Below, piece after piece: positions 37,366 through 45,976 of a DNA stretch of 59,185 nucleotides. The stretch covers positions 1 to 59,185 of the forward strand of contig JACCWN010000138.1 in NCBI GenBank assembly GCA_013697625.1, written 5' to 3'. The notes below the pieces were generated by a model. The model was not told where the DNA came from, searched no databases, and worked only from the letters and a program-made list of their open reading frames with translations. Each line of letters starts with the position of its first letter. Positions within the stretch are counted from its first letter, which is position 1. Made by a program: the position numbers and the translations under genes. Origin of the DNA: Legionella sp. Lineage in GTDB: Bacteria; Pseudomonadota; Gammaproteobacteria; Legionellales; Legionellaceae.

Positions 37366-38295
37366 TTAATTATAGGGCTCTATACTCAACAATTGTCTCT
37401 TTACAGACAGATGAGCCGCTAATTTGCCTAGTATAACCGCAAAAAGTATCAGGGGCAAGATTTGCCTTATTGACAGGCCCAACAACGGATAGTGCATTTG
37501 ATAAACAGAGACCAATTCATTGAGCACCATGGCCGTGCTTAACACAAAAACATTCACCAAAATGACAGCCAGGGTTGCGCCAGCTAGACCATACCAGATG
37601 CCTAAATACAAAAAAGGCCTGAGGATGAAGGCATCTGGCGCTCCAATGAGCTTTAAAACTTGAATCTCTTCATGACGAGTATGAATCACTAAGCGTAAGG
37701 TTGTAGCTATGATGAGAACCACGGCCATGACCAATGCTATCATCAACCAATGGGTAATCTTGCTTGCAACCTTTAAAATGGCATCTAAGCGCCTCACCCA
37801 TTCCATATCTAATTTAACTTGCTCAATTTGAGGTAAGCGCTGTAATTGTTTGGAAAGTATACTTAATTGGCTTGGCGAATCCATCATCAGGGCTGGTGTA
37901 ATTTCAATCACGGCAGGCAGAGGATTGTCTGGGAGGTAATGCATGATGTCTTCCATCCCTTCTTGTTGTGTTAATTCTTCTAAGCCCTCCTCCGGGGTTT
38001 TTAATAGGGCCTGGCCCACACCTGGGGTATCACGCACTTGTTCAAGGAGTACAGTTTGATCTGAGGCTGTCATTGATTTTAAATACAAGGAAATATGACC
38101 ACCGCGCTGTAATCCTAAAGTGAATTGGCTAAGATTTTTGGTAAATACCCAAAAAAAGCCAGGCAAAGCCAAAGCGAGGGCTATTACAAGGATTGTCATT
38201 GAGCTGGCCAAGGGTTTACGACCTAGTAGATTAAAACTTTGTACAATCGCTTGTATATGGAAAGCAGAAGATGATTGCATTTTATGTTTTAACAC
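37366..38295 (-). CDS. ftsX: Cell division protein FtsX
   Basis: A 309-residue inner membrane protein, the permease half of FtsEX, which couples ATP binding to activation of septal peptidoglycan amidases. One helix near the N terminus (FFW-type, after LAKGL-like basic residues) precedes a periplasmic domain, and three helices lie in the C-terminal 150 residues (LMIALVMAVVLIIATTLRL and others). It starts with GTG behind GGAGG and overlaps ftsE by 7 bases. The amidase it would activate may be AmiB, encoded at 55-56.5 kb. Confidence 0.93.
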   Translation of the reverse strand: MLKHKMQSSSAFHIQAIVQSFNLLGRKPLASSMTILVIALALALPGFFWVFTKNLSQFTLGLQRGGHISLYLKSMTASDQTVLLEQVRDTPGVGQALLKTPEEGLEELTQQEGMEDIMHYLPDNPLPAVIEITPALMMDSPSQLSILSKQLQRLPQIEQVKLDMEWVRRLDAILKVASKITHWLMIALVMAVVLIIATTLRLVIHTRHEEIQVLKLIGAPDAFILRPFLYLGIWYGLAGATLAVILVNVFVLSTAMVLNELVSVYQMHYPLLGLSIRQILPLILFAVILGKLAAHLSVKRQLLSIEPYN

Positions 38296-38939
38296 AAGCG
38301 TCCTCCTTTCAACATCATGATTTTATGTTTCATTCTAGCTATCAATGCCAAATCGTGCGTAGCAATTAAGATACTCACGCCTACCTGATTAAATTGTTCG
38401 AAAATGGACATAATTTCTGTTGATAACTTAGGATCTAAATTCCCCGTGGGCTCATCAGCCAATAATAAAACAGGTTTATGAACCACCGCACGAGCAAGTC
38501 CTAACCTTTGTTGTTCCCCGCCAGATAATTGAAGGGGAAACATTTTTTCTTTGTTAAGTAGACCCACCATATCCAAGGCTGCATGTACCCGTTTGGTTAT
38601 CATTACCTTGGCTGTGCCTTGAATCTCTAAGGGCAAAGCAACATTATTAAAGACTGTTCGGTCATTTAAGAAATGAGGGGACTGAAAAGTGATACCCAGT
38701 TGTCTTCTATGGGCAGCCACCTCTGATTTTTTTAGTTGATTCAAATGCACACCGTTAAATTTAATATGGCCTGCAGTAGGTCTTTCTAAAAGGGCTATCA
38801 ATTTAAGAAGTGTACTTTTCCCAGCGCCAGAATGCCCTGTTAAAAAAGCCATTTCTCCTTTTTCTAAAAAGAAATCAAGCTGGTTTAAGGCTTCGAAGCC
38901 CCCAGGATAGCGCATACTTACCTTTTCAAATTGTATCAT
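38289..38939 (-). CDS. ftsE: Cell division ATP-binding protein FtsE
   Basis: A 216-residue ABC ATPase. Walker A is GHSGAGKSTL, the signature LSGGEQQRLGLARA, Walker B VLLLADEPTGNLD, and the switch His is in IATHDLAL. With FtsX it forms the divisome complex. I use the ATG that gives MIQFEKVSMRYPGG, which overlaps ftsY by 14 bases; an in-frame ATG further upstream lies deep in ftsY. Confidence 0.95.
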   Translation of the reverse strand: MIQFEKVSMRYPGGFEALNQLDFFLEKGEMAFLTGHSGAGKSTLLKLIALLERPTAGHIKFNGVHLNQLKKSEVAAHRRQLGITFQSPHFLNDRTVFNNVALPLEIQGTAKVMITKRVHAALDMVGLLNKEKMFPLQLSGGEQQRLGLARAVVHKPVLLLADEPTGNLDPKLSTEIMSIFEQFNQVGVSILIATHDLALIARMKHKIMMLKGGRLC

Positions 38940-39966
38940 TGAATATTGCACCGACAAATTGAGCCGCATCAAAGGGCCGTAAATCGTCTATACCCTCCCC
39001 CACCCCTAAATAACGAAAAGGAATTTTTAACTCATGTGCAATGGAAAATAATATACCGCCCTTGGCTGTACCATCTAACTTGGTCATGGTAATTCCTGTT
39101 AAATGGACAGCTTCATGAAATTGCTTTGCCTGAATCAATGCATTTTGTCCGATACTAGCATCCAATACCAACATGGTTTCGTGTGGTGCTTCGGGGTCTA
39201 ATTTTTTTAAAACGCGTTTTATTTTTTTCAATTCATCAATCAAATGCGCCTGCGTATGCAAACGTCCTGCAGTATCTGCAATTAAAACATCCATGTTGCG
39301 TGCTTTAGCAGCCTGTAAAGCATCGAAGATAACTGAGGCACTGTCTGCACCCGTTTGTTGGGCTATGACAGTGATGTCATTGCGCTCACCCCACTGATAT
39401 AACTGTTCAACAGCAGCTGCTCTAAAAGTGTCGCCTGCAGCAAGCATCACTTTTTTACCTTGTTGTTGAAATTGCTTTGCAAGTTTACCAATGGTTGTCG
39501 TTTTACCTGCGCCATTTACACCTACCATTAATAATACAAAGGGGGTATTATTCTGGGTTTTTAAATCTAATACTTGGGTATTTTCAGCTAATATAGAAAG
39601 TAGATGGGATTTTAAAGCCTCATACACGGAATTTCCATCGGATAATTTCTTTCTTTCTAGGGTTTCAGCAACGGTTTTTAATATGTCCTGGGTGGTTGCT
39701 ATACCCAGATCAGCACCTATCAACAGGGATTCTAATTCGTCTATTAAAGCCTGGTTGATTTCTTTTTTACCCAGCAACAGAGCACCAATGCCATCACCCA
39801 ATTGATGGCGCGTCCTACTCAATCCCTGTTTGAAGCGACTAAAGAATGTTTTCTTAGTCTCCACAGGATTTAAAGTCTCAGGCTCAATAATAGGCGCAGG
39901 AATAATGTCGGCAGTCTGCTCCACTGGTGGTGGTGACTTTTGTTTTTGTTTAAACCAGTTAATCAT
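38926..39966 (-). CDS. ftsY: Signal recognition particle receptor FtsY
   Basis: A 346-residue SRP GTPase that docks ribosome-SRP complexes at the membrane. Residues 1-70 are the acidic/basic A region, shorter than in E. coli. The NG domain has G1 GVNGAGKTTT (149-158), G3 DTAGRLHT and G4 TKLDGTAKGG, ending in the typical PFDAAQFVGAIF. First gene of the ftsY-ftsE-ftsX group, overlapping ftsE. Confidence 0.96.
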   Translation of the reverse strand: MINWFKQKQKSPPPVEQTADIIPAPIIEPETLNPVETKKTFFSRFKQGLSRTRHQLGDGIGALLLGKKEINQALIDELESLLIGADLGIATTQDILKTVAETLERKKLSDGNSVYEALKSHLLSILAENTQVLDLKTQNNTPFVLLMVGVNGAGKTTTIGKLAKQFQQQGKKVMLAAGDTFRAAAVEQLYQWGERNDITVIAQQTGADSASVIFDALQAAKARNMDVLIADTAGRLHTQAHLIDELKKIKRVLKKLDPEAPHETMLVLDASIGQNALIQAKQFHEAVHLTGITMTKLDGTAKGGILFSIAHELKIPFRYLGVGEGIDDLRPFDAAQFVGAIFNDTI

Positions 39967-40027
39967 TTAGTATACAAATCCTAATAAATGTGGAATTCTA
40001 TCACCTTTTTAGCTTCGAGGTTATGTT

Positions 40028-41353
40028 GTGCGTAAAAGTCTCATTGTTTTATTCCTAATTGTATCTTGCCAGACCTTTGCACAAGTTCAAGAGTTTATTT
40101 TAAAAAATGGATTAAAACTAGTTATCCAAGAAGATCACCGTGCGCCAATTGCTGTATCCATGCTCTGGTACAAAGTAGGTTCCTCTGATGAGAAGGGTGG
40201 ATCTACGGGTCTTTCGCATGCCCTTGAGCATATGATGTTTAAAGGGACTAAAAAATTCCCCCAAGGTGAGTTTTCAAAAATTATAGCCAAAACCGGCGGT
40301 CAGCAAAATGCAATGACCAATACTGATTACACAGTTTTTTATGAAAAGGTAGAATCCTCTCAACTGGGTTTCGTCTTTGAACTTGAAGCTGACCGAATGC
40401 ATCATCTTGAATTTGATGCTCATGAATTTGCTAAAGAAATTAAAGTCATTCAAGAAGAGCGGCGCTTACGTACTGATGATAATCCTCAAGCGCTGGCTAT
40501 GGAACGTTTTTTGGCCACCGCTCATTTAGCTGAAGCTTATCATCATCCGGTCATCGGATGGATGACTGATCTCCAAAGCATGGACTTGCCTGACCTTAGA
40601 CAGTGGTATAAAAAATATTATGTACCCAACAATGCAACTTTGGTGGTTGTAGGCGATGTGAATCCAGAAACCATCCACTCCCTTGCCCAACATTATTTTG
40701 ATGGTTTACCTAAAAAACAAGTGAAGCCTAGTAAGCCGCAAATAGAACCGGTGGCACTTGGAAAAAAAACCGTCCATATTCAAGCTGCGGTTAAAATACC
40801 CATGGTTTTATTAGGTTACACCGTTCCTAGTATAAAAACCGCGACTCATGCCTGGGAACCCTATGCTTTGGCTTTGATTGCATCCATACTGGATGTGGGC
40901 GAAGGCTCACGTTTTGCAAAAAACTTGATACGAGGCTCCCACATTGCCAGTTCTGCTACAGCACTGTATAATCCTTATTCTAAATATGCCACCCAGTTTA
41001 TGGTCACAGGAACACCTAGTCAAAATCAATCAATCAAGACACTCACCACAGGTCTAATAGCAGAGTTAGATACGCTCAAAACAACACCTTTAACAGATAT
41101 TGAACTGCAAAGAATTAAAAATCAGCTGATTGCTCAAAAAACCTTTGAAAAAGATTCTATTTTTAGTCAAGCCATGGAATTGGGCTTATTAGAGACCATA
41201 GGTATTGGCTGGAAACGTACAGCAGAATTTAGTCAGGCCATCAATGATGTAAGTGCTCTACAAATCCAACAAACTGCCAGAAAGTATTTTCAAGATACGA
41301 ATGCCACTCAGGCTTTGTTACAACCCTCAACGACCAATGAGAAACAGTTATGA
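40028..41353 (+). CDS. M16-family zinc peptidase, catalytic partner
   Basis: A 441-residue periplasmic or secreted protein with signal peptide MRKSLIVLFLIVSCQTFAQ. The inverted zinc motif HxxEH is at residues 64-68 (HALEH), with the distal Glu in the following helix (EADRMHHLEF region). It is the active member of a two-gene M16 pair of the kind related to processing peptidases and PqqL. Start is GTG at 40028 with GAGG upstream. The stop overlaps the next gene by ATGA. Divergent from ftsY. Confidence 0.9.
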   Translation: MRKSLIVLFLIVSCQTFAQVQEFILKNGLKLVIQEDHRAPIAVSMLWYKVGSSDEKGGSTGLSHALEHMMFKGTKKFPQGEFSKIIAKTGGQQNAMTNTDYTVFYEKVESSQLGFVFELEADRMHHLEFDAHEFAKEIKVIQEERRLRTDDNPQALAMERFLATAHLAEAYHHPVIGWMTDLQSMDLPDLRQWYKKYYVPNNATLVVVGDVNPETIHSLAQHYFDGLPKKQVKPSKPQIEPVALGKKTVHIQAAVKIPMVLLGYTVPSIKTATHAWEPYALALIASILDVGEGSRFAKNLIRGSHIASSATALYNPYSKYATQFMVTGTPSQNQSIKTLTTGLIAELDTLKTTPLTDIELQRIKNQLIAQKTFEKDSIFSQAMELGLLETIGIGWKRTAEFSQAINDVSALQIQQTARKYFQDTNATQALLQPSTTNEKQL

Positions 41354-42654
41354 ACCTTTTTAAATTTCTTATATACCTGCTTCTGACTGGCATCGCACAA
41401 TCTTGTCTAGCAAAACCTTTTAAAACAGATCACTGGACTACCTCCAACGGGGTAAGGGTGATTTTTTATCAGGCAATGGAAGTTCCCATGCTAGATCTAA
41501 GTCTCGCTTTTGCTGCAGGTTCTGCCTACGATGGGGCCCGTCAAGGCTTAAGTGCTTTAACCTTTAATATGATGAATCAAGGCAATGCAGGACTGAGTGC
41601 AACTGACTTAGCCAATGGTTTTGCTGATGAGGGGTCTCAACTGACCGGAAACAACACCAAAGATATGGTTGTATTTAACCTCAGAACCCTGACCACTCCG
41701 CAAGCCTTAAGCCATTCAAACAGGCTTTTTTCAAACATGATCATTCACCCAGATTTCCCAATGGATGCCTTCATGCGTGAAAAAACTCAACTACTTATGT
41801 CTTTGAAGCAAGCCCAAGAGTCGCCACAAGACATAGCCAATCTCACTTTTTTTAAAACTTTATATAAGAATCACCCCTATGCACATGCGGTCAATGGCAA
41901 CATCAAATCTTTGAAGGCCATAACTCGAGATCAATTGATTGAATTTTATAAACAATATTATGTTGCAGAAAATGCAGTCCTGGTATTGGTTGGAGCAATT
42001 GATCAACAAACCGCGCATCAAATGGCTGATCAGTTGACCAGAGCACTTCCCAGAGGTCAGCAGGCATCTATCTTACCTCAGGCAGTTCAAATACCACATG
42101 CAGAACAAAAAAACATTGACTATCCATCCTCACAAACCATGATAAGGGTGGGGCAAATAGGGATTGATCACCATAATCCAAATTATTTCCCACTAACAGT
42201 AGGTAACTATATTTTTGGTGGAGACCCTCTTGAATCTCGCTTGGGTCTTGAGATAAGAGAAAAACGGGGGTTAACCTATGGAATAGATAGCCAGTTCGTC
42301 CCTATGCCTGGTGAAGGACCATTTATAATCAGTTTGGCCACAAAAAATAGTAGAGCTTCTAAAGCACTACAGCTTACGCAGCTTGCTTTAGCGCGCTTTA
42401 TACAAGAGGGCCCTAATCAGGAAGAATTGACTGCTGCCAAACAGTATTTAACTGGAAGTTTCCCACTTTCTCTTGATTCTAATCATACCATTGCAAACCT
42501 TCTCTTACGGGTGGCTTTTTATCAAATGCCTAATAATTTTTTAGAGTCCTATGTAGACCATATCCAATCCGTTACACTTCAAGAAGTTAAGCAAGCTTTT
42601 AAACAACAAGTTGATCTTGATAAATTAGTACTTATCAAGGTAGGTCGATTGTGA
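41350..42654 (+). CDS. M16-family peptidase-like protein lacking the zinc site
   Basis: A 434-residue M16-fold protein with signal peptide MNLFKFLIYLLLTGIAQSCLA. Where the catalytic partner has HxxEH, this has GLSALTFNMMNQG, so no zinc site. The C-terminal segment IREKRGLTYGIDSQF is the conserved substrate-binding R/Y region. It fits the inactive subunit of a heterodimeric M16 peptidase, as in mitochondrial MPP-alpha/beta. Four-base overlaps with both neighbours show tight coupling. Confidence 0.9.
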   Translation: MNLFKFLIYLLLTGIAQSCLAKPFKTDHWTTSNGVRVIFYQAMEVPMLDLSLAFAAGSAYDGARQGLSALTFNMMNQGNAGLSATDLANGFADEGSQLTGNNTKDMVVFNLRTLTTPQALSHSNRLFSNMIIHPDFPMDAFMREKTQLLMSLKQAQESPQDIANLTFFKTLYKNHPYAHAVNGNIKSLKAITRDQLIEFYKQYYVAENAVLVLVGAIDQQTAHQMADQLTRALPRGQQASILPQAVQIPHAEQKNIDYPSSQTMIRVGQIGIDHHNPNYFPLTVGNYIFGGDPLESRLGLEIREKRGLTYGIDSQFVPMPGEGPFIISLATKNSRASKALQLTQLALARFIQEGPNQEELTAAKQYLTGSFPLSLDSNHTIANLLLRVAFYQMPNNFLESYVDHIQSVTLQEVKQAFKQQVDLDKLVLIKVGRL

Positions 42655-43199
42655 AGCCAGGCATACGCATCATCGGTGGACTGTACAAGGGTAAAAAGCT
42701 GCCTTTCCCCGACATTGAGGGACTAAGACCGACACCCAATCGTATTCGAGAAACCCTGTTTAATTGGTTGATGCAAGACATTCGTGGCGCTCGATGTTTG
42801 GATGCTTTTGCTGGGAGCGGTGCCTTAGGTTTGGAGGCTTTCTCCAGAGGTGCTAGTTATGTGACATTTATAGAGCAGTCACCCCTAGCTTATGCCAATT
42901 TGAGCAAGCTCATCTGTGACTTTCATAGCCCTCATTTGCTGCTGATTAAAGCTGATACCTTACATTATTTGCAAACTAATCCAGCCTCATTTGACCTAAT
43001 TTTTCTTGATCCACCCTTTTCAAAAAACCTGTTGCCAGAGTGCTTGGAGACCATCATCAAACATAATATTCTGGTAAAAGGTGGGCTGTTGTACCTTGAA
43101 TCTCCACAAGCCTTTGATTTAGATGAGTCGCAATGGGGACTGCTTAAGCGTAAGCAAGCAGGACAGGTGGTGTATGGCTTATTTGAAAAACGAGCTTGA
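42651..43199 (+). CDS. rsmD: 16S rRNA (guanine-966 N2)-methyltransferase RsmD
   Basis: A 182-residue methyltransferase modifying G966 of 16S rRNA. GLRPTPNRIRETLFNWL is the RsmD N-terminal signature, CLDAFAGSGALGLEA the SAM motif and FDLIFLDPPF the N-methylation catalytic motif. Starts with GTG overlapping the previous stop (GTGA). It is the last housekeeping gene before the Dot/Icm block, 59 bases upstream of dotD. Confidence 0.95.
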   Translation: MKPGIRIIGGLYKGKKLPFPDIEGLRPTPNRIRETLFNWLMQDIRGARCLDAFAGSGALGLEAFSRGASYVTFIEQSPLAYANLSKLICDFHSPHLLLIKADTLHYLQTNPASFDLIFLDPPFSKNLLPECLETIIKHNILVKGGLLYLESPQAFDLDESQWGLLKRKQAGQVVYGLFEKRA

Positions 43200-43258
43200 C
43201 AACAGCCCTAGCTCCTGTTCAAATCAAAGTAATATTCACAAAGATAAAAAGACCTTGA

Positions 43259-43741
43259 ATGAACCACAAGTTTGTCACTCTGTTGATACTGATTACTATA
43301 CTAACAAGCTGTGCACATTCATTTCGCAAACCACCAGTAAATAATCCTGCAGATGATGCGACAATTAAATTGGCGGAGGCGGCGGTTTCTGTTAGTGATT
43401 CCATGCTGGAGATGACCAAGGTAGAAAAAGTCATTTATCCGCCCAATTTAGACAATGTACTTACCATCCCCAATGCTTATAACTTACAAGCGCGTGCTAG
43501 CATTGACTGGTCTGGTCCTATAGAGGAATTAACCGAACGCATTTCAAAATCTGCACATTTTAGACTGCGAATCATAGGTCAACCGCCCTCTTTGCCCATC
43601 TTGATAAGCATCAATGTGAAAGATAAAAGTTTAGCTGAACTCCTTCGTGATATTGATTACCAAGCTGGTAAAAAAGCTTTTATTCACGTCTATCCTAACA
43701 GTCAAGTTGTAGAATTGCGTTATGCCAAACTTTATTCTTAG
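43259..43741 (+). CDS. dotD: Dot/Icm outer-membrane lipoprotein DotD
   Basis: A 160-residue lipoprotein. The signal ends in a lipobox, LTSC, after a hydrophobic stretch (LLILITILTS). The mature part has a secretin N0-like fold (SKSAHFRLRIIGQPPSLPIL and KSLAELLRDIDYQAG). DotD with DotC targets DotH to the outer membrane in the type IVB core complex. It overlaps dotC by 20 bases and heads the dotDCB operon. Identity follows from both sequence pattern and gene order. Confidence 0.94.
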   Translation: MNHKFVTLLILITILTSCAHSFRKPPVNNPADDATIKLAEAAVSVSDSMLEMTKVEKVIYPPNLDNVLTIPNAYNLQARASIDWSGPIEELTERISKSAHFRLRIIGQPPSLPILISINVKDKSLAELLRDIDYQAGKKAFIHVYPNSQVVELRYAKLYS

Positions 43742-44633
43742 ATCTTTCCTCATTGTACTTTGCATGCTTGCTATAGGCTGTAGTCGCAACACCTATATAG
43801 GCGATACTGATTCCTTAAATGGCTTGAAAGCCATGGCCAATGCAAAAAAAAGCAGACGTAACCAAATGAATATAAGTAAAATTCGTGGTATGGCCATCAA
43901 AGAAACTGCATTGAGTCTGGGAGCACAAGCTGGTCTTGCCTCGCGAGCACGTTATATCGATGAAAATCTTACAAAACAAGCCAGAAATCTAGATTTAATA
44001 TATGACTTTAATAGCCTTATATTAGAACATAATATTTTGCCCCCGGTGCTTTTGGAGGGCAGAAACACTTTAAATCTTGCAGATACACAGACCATTCGAA
44101 TTTCTGACCGTACTTATAAAGTTTCAAAACAAGCGCGGTTTGTAACTACCCCTCCAAACTGGCGCCAATACCTTTGGATGGATTACCAAAAACCAGAATA
44201 CCCAAATTCTACCCTTTTGCCCTGCTCAAAGGCTGAGAAACAATTATGGTGTATTTATGTTGCACGTGGCTGGAGAAACGGCGTTGATCAAGCCAATACA
44301 ATTCTTGAAGAAAATATTGCACGCATCAAAGAAGATTTTGTTGGGATGATTCTTTATAGAAAATTATTAGCTATGAATATGGTTTCGCCACCTTATGTTT
44401 CTCATACGGATCTAGGTGTAACAGGAGATGGCTCAGAAATTCACATCGATGATAGAGTGCTTAGAATCACTTCACTGCCAGCCTTGAATATAAACAGTAA
44501 CGAATGGATAGCTGCTGTGGCCAAAGATGAAAATGCCCTTGAGCAATTTAATCACCTTGAAAAAGAAGTTGTCAAAGCAAAAATTGTGATTACCAGCAAA
44601 GCTTGGCAACCAGTTATAGCACCAGTAGGTTGA
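43722..44633 (+). CDS. dotC: Dot/Icm outer-membrane lipoprotein DotC
   Basis: A 303-residue lipoprotein with lipobox AIGC at about residues 16-19. Distinct DotC-type segments include IRGMAIKETALSLGAQAGLA, PPNWRQYLWMDYQKPE and a Trp-rich AKGWRNGVDQA-like stretch. With DotD it brings DotH to the outer membrane in the type IVB core. Overlaps dotD; dotB follows after 7 bases. Confidence 0.95.
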   Translation: MPNFILRSFLIVLCMLAIGCSRNTYIGDTDSLNGLKAMANAKKSRRNQMNISKIRGMAIKETALSLGAQAGLASRARYIDENLTKQARNLDLIYDFNSLILEHNILPPVLLEGRNTLNLADTQTIRISDRTYKVSKQARFVTTPPNWRQYLWMDYQKPEYPNSTLLPCSKAEKQLWCIYVARGWRNGVDQANTILEENIARIKEDFVGMILYRKLLAMNMVSPPYVSHTDLGVTGDGSEIHIDDRVLRITSLPALNINSNEWIAAVAKDENALEQFNHLEKEVVKAKIVITSKAWQPVIAPVG

Positions 44634-44640
44634 GACACTT

Positions 44641-45768
44641 ATGACCAATGAATTTTTAATGCCCGATGAGCCTACCCGCTTCAACCCTAGCTTTATGGAT
44701 AAAATGTTGGAGCATACCGCAAAGTTGAATGCCTCTGATATTACCATTCAAACGTCCGAGCCTATATATGCTGAGGTGTATGGGAAACTGTTGCGGGTAA
44801 CGAATAGAAAATTATCCAATACCGAAGTGGGTGATCTTATCAATTCCATTTATGGTCCAAATGCCACAACGCAACTGTTGTCTGGAAAAGACATTGATAC
44901 CCATTATGAATTTAGACCCAATCGTGGTGTACGTTTCCGTTATCGTGTAAATGGTACCGCCTGTTTGGTGGAAGGTCATGATGCAATCCAAATCACTTTA
45001 AGAACGATACCAACCACCCCTCCAAAATTAAGCACCATGGATTTGCCCCAAACGGTTCTGGATGCCATAGCACCCCAAGAGGGCATCATCTTTATTACAG
45101 GGGCCACGGGATCAGGTAAATCTACTTTATTAGCTTCAATCATTCGTGACCTTATCGAGAATACAGAATCAAACAGAAAAGTGCTTACCTACGAATCTCC
45201 CATTGAATTTGTATATGATGAAATTGAAACCACATCGTCGGTAGTAAGCCAATCAGAAATACCAAGACATTTACCTAATTTTGCAGACGGCGTTCGCAAC
45301 GCCCTGCGGCGCAAACCACGCTTGATCATGGTGGGTGAGTGCCGTGATGCAGAAACCATCAGTGCAGCTTTAGAGGCAGCGCTCACAGGACATCCAGTTT
45401 ACACCACACTACATACCTCCGGGGTTGCCGAGACAATGCGTCGTTTAGTAACCTCATTTACAAGCGAGGAGCGTTTAGGTAGGACCATAGATATTTTAGA
45501 AACAATACGATTGTGTATTTGGCAAAAGTTGGTACCCACTGTTGATGAGAAAAGAGTAGCGCTACGAGAATATTTGGTATTTGACGAAGAAGTGCGCGAT
45601 ATCCTACTAGAAGGCAATCCCAATGAGGTAACTGCCGCAACTCGTAAATTAGTAAGACAACGGGGGCAATTGATGACTCATGATGCTAAAGTCAAATTTG
45701 AACAAGGCATCATCAGTGAGCGTGTTTATAAATTAATCATTGCTGGAGCCAAAGATTATCAACAGTAA
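44641..45768 (+). CDS. dotB: Dot/Icm secretion ATPase DotB
   Basis: A 375-residue cytosolic hexameric ATPase of the PilT/VirB11 class that powers substrate transfer. Walker A is GATGSGKST (154-162), Walker B RLIMVGECRD, and the His box is in PVYTTLHTSGVAE. The N-terminal PAS-like part (residues 1-120) is typical of DotB. Last gene of dotDCB; it converges on dotA with a gap of 208 bases, in which no clear terminator is seen. Confidence 0.97.
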   Translation: MTNEFLMPDEPTRFNPSFMDKMLEHTAKLNASDITIQTSEPIYAEVYGKLLRVTNRKLSNTEVGDLINSIYGPNATTQLLSGKDIDTHYEFRPNRGVRFRYRVNGTACLVEGHDAIQITLRTIPTTPPKLSTMDLPQTVLDAIAPQEGIIFITGATGSGKSTLLASIIRDLIENTESNRKVLTYESPIEFVYDEIETTSSVVSQSEIPRHLPNFADGVRNALRRKPRLIMVGECRDAETISAALEAALTGHPVYTTLHTSGVAETMRRLVTSFTSEERLGRTIDILETIRLCIWQKLVPTVDEKRVALREYLVFDEEVRDILLEGNPNEVTAATRKLVRQRGQLMTHDAKVKFEQGIISERVYKLIIAGAKDYQQ

Positions 45769-45976
45769 ATAGGTATCATTTGTCTTTCAAAAATTTTCCC
45801 AATGACAGTCATGCTTAATGTCCAGGATCTATTTCTCAAGTTGCCAAGGTGCCTTTCGAAGGTTCTCACCATAAATAGTTACATGTTAATTAAAACAGAT
45901 AAAATATTTTTCTTCCTTTTATAAAACTGCCTTAAACCTAAGGAAAAAAATACACCAGCAGCAGGAGGGGGATTAT

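Noticed and set aside
45046..45768. Antisense frames within dotB
   Set aside because: They shadow the conserved ATPase domain and have no ribosome sites.
45769..45976. Terminator between dotB and dotA
   Set aside because: No stem with a T tract could be found on either strand in this convergent gap.
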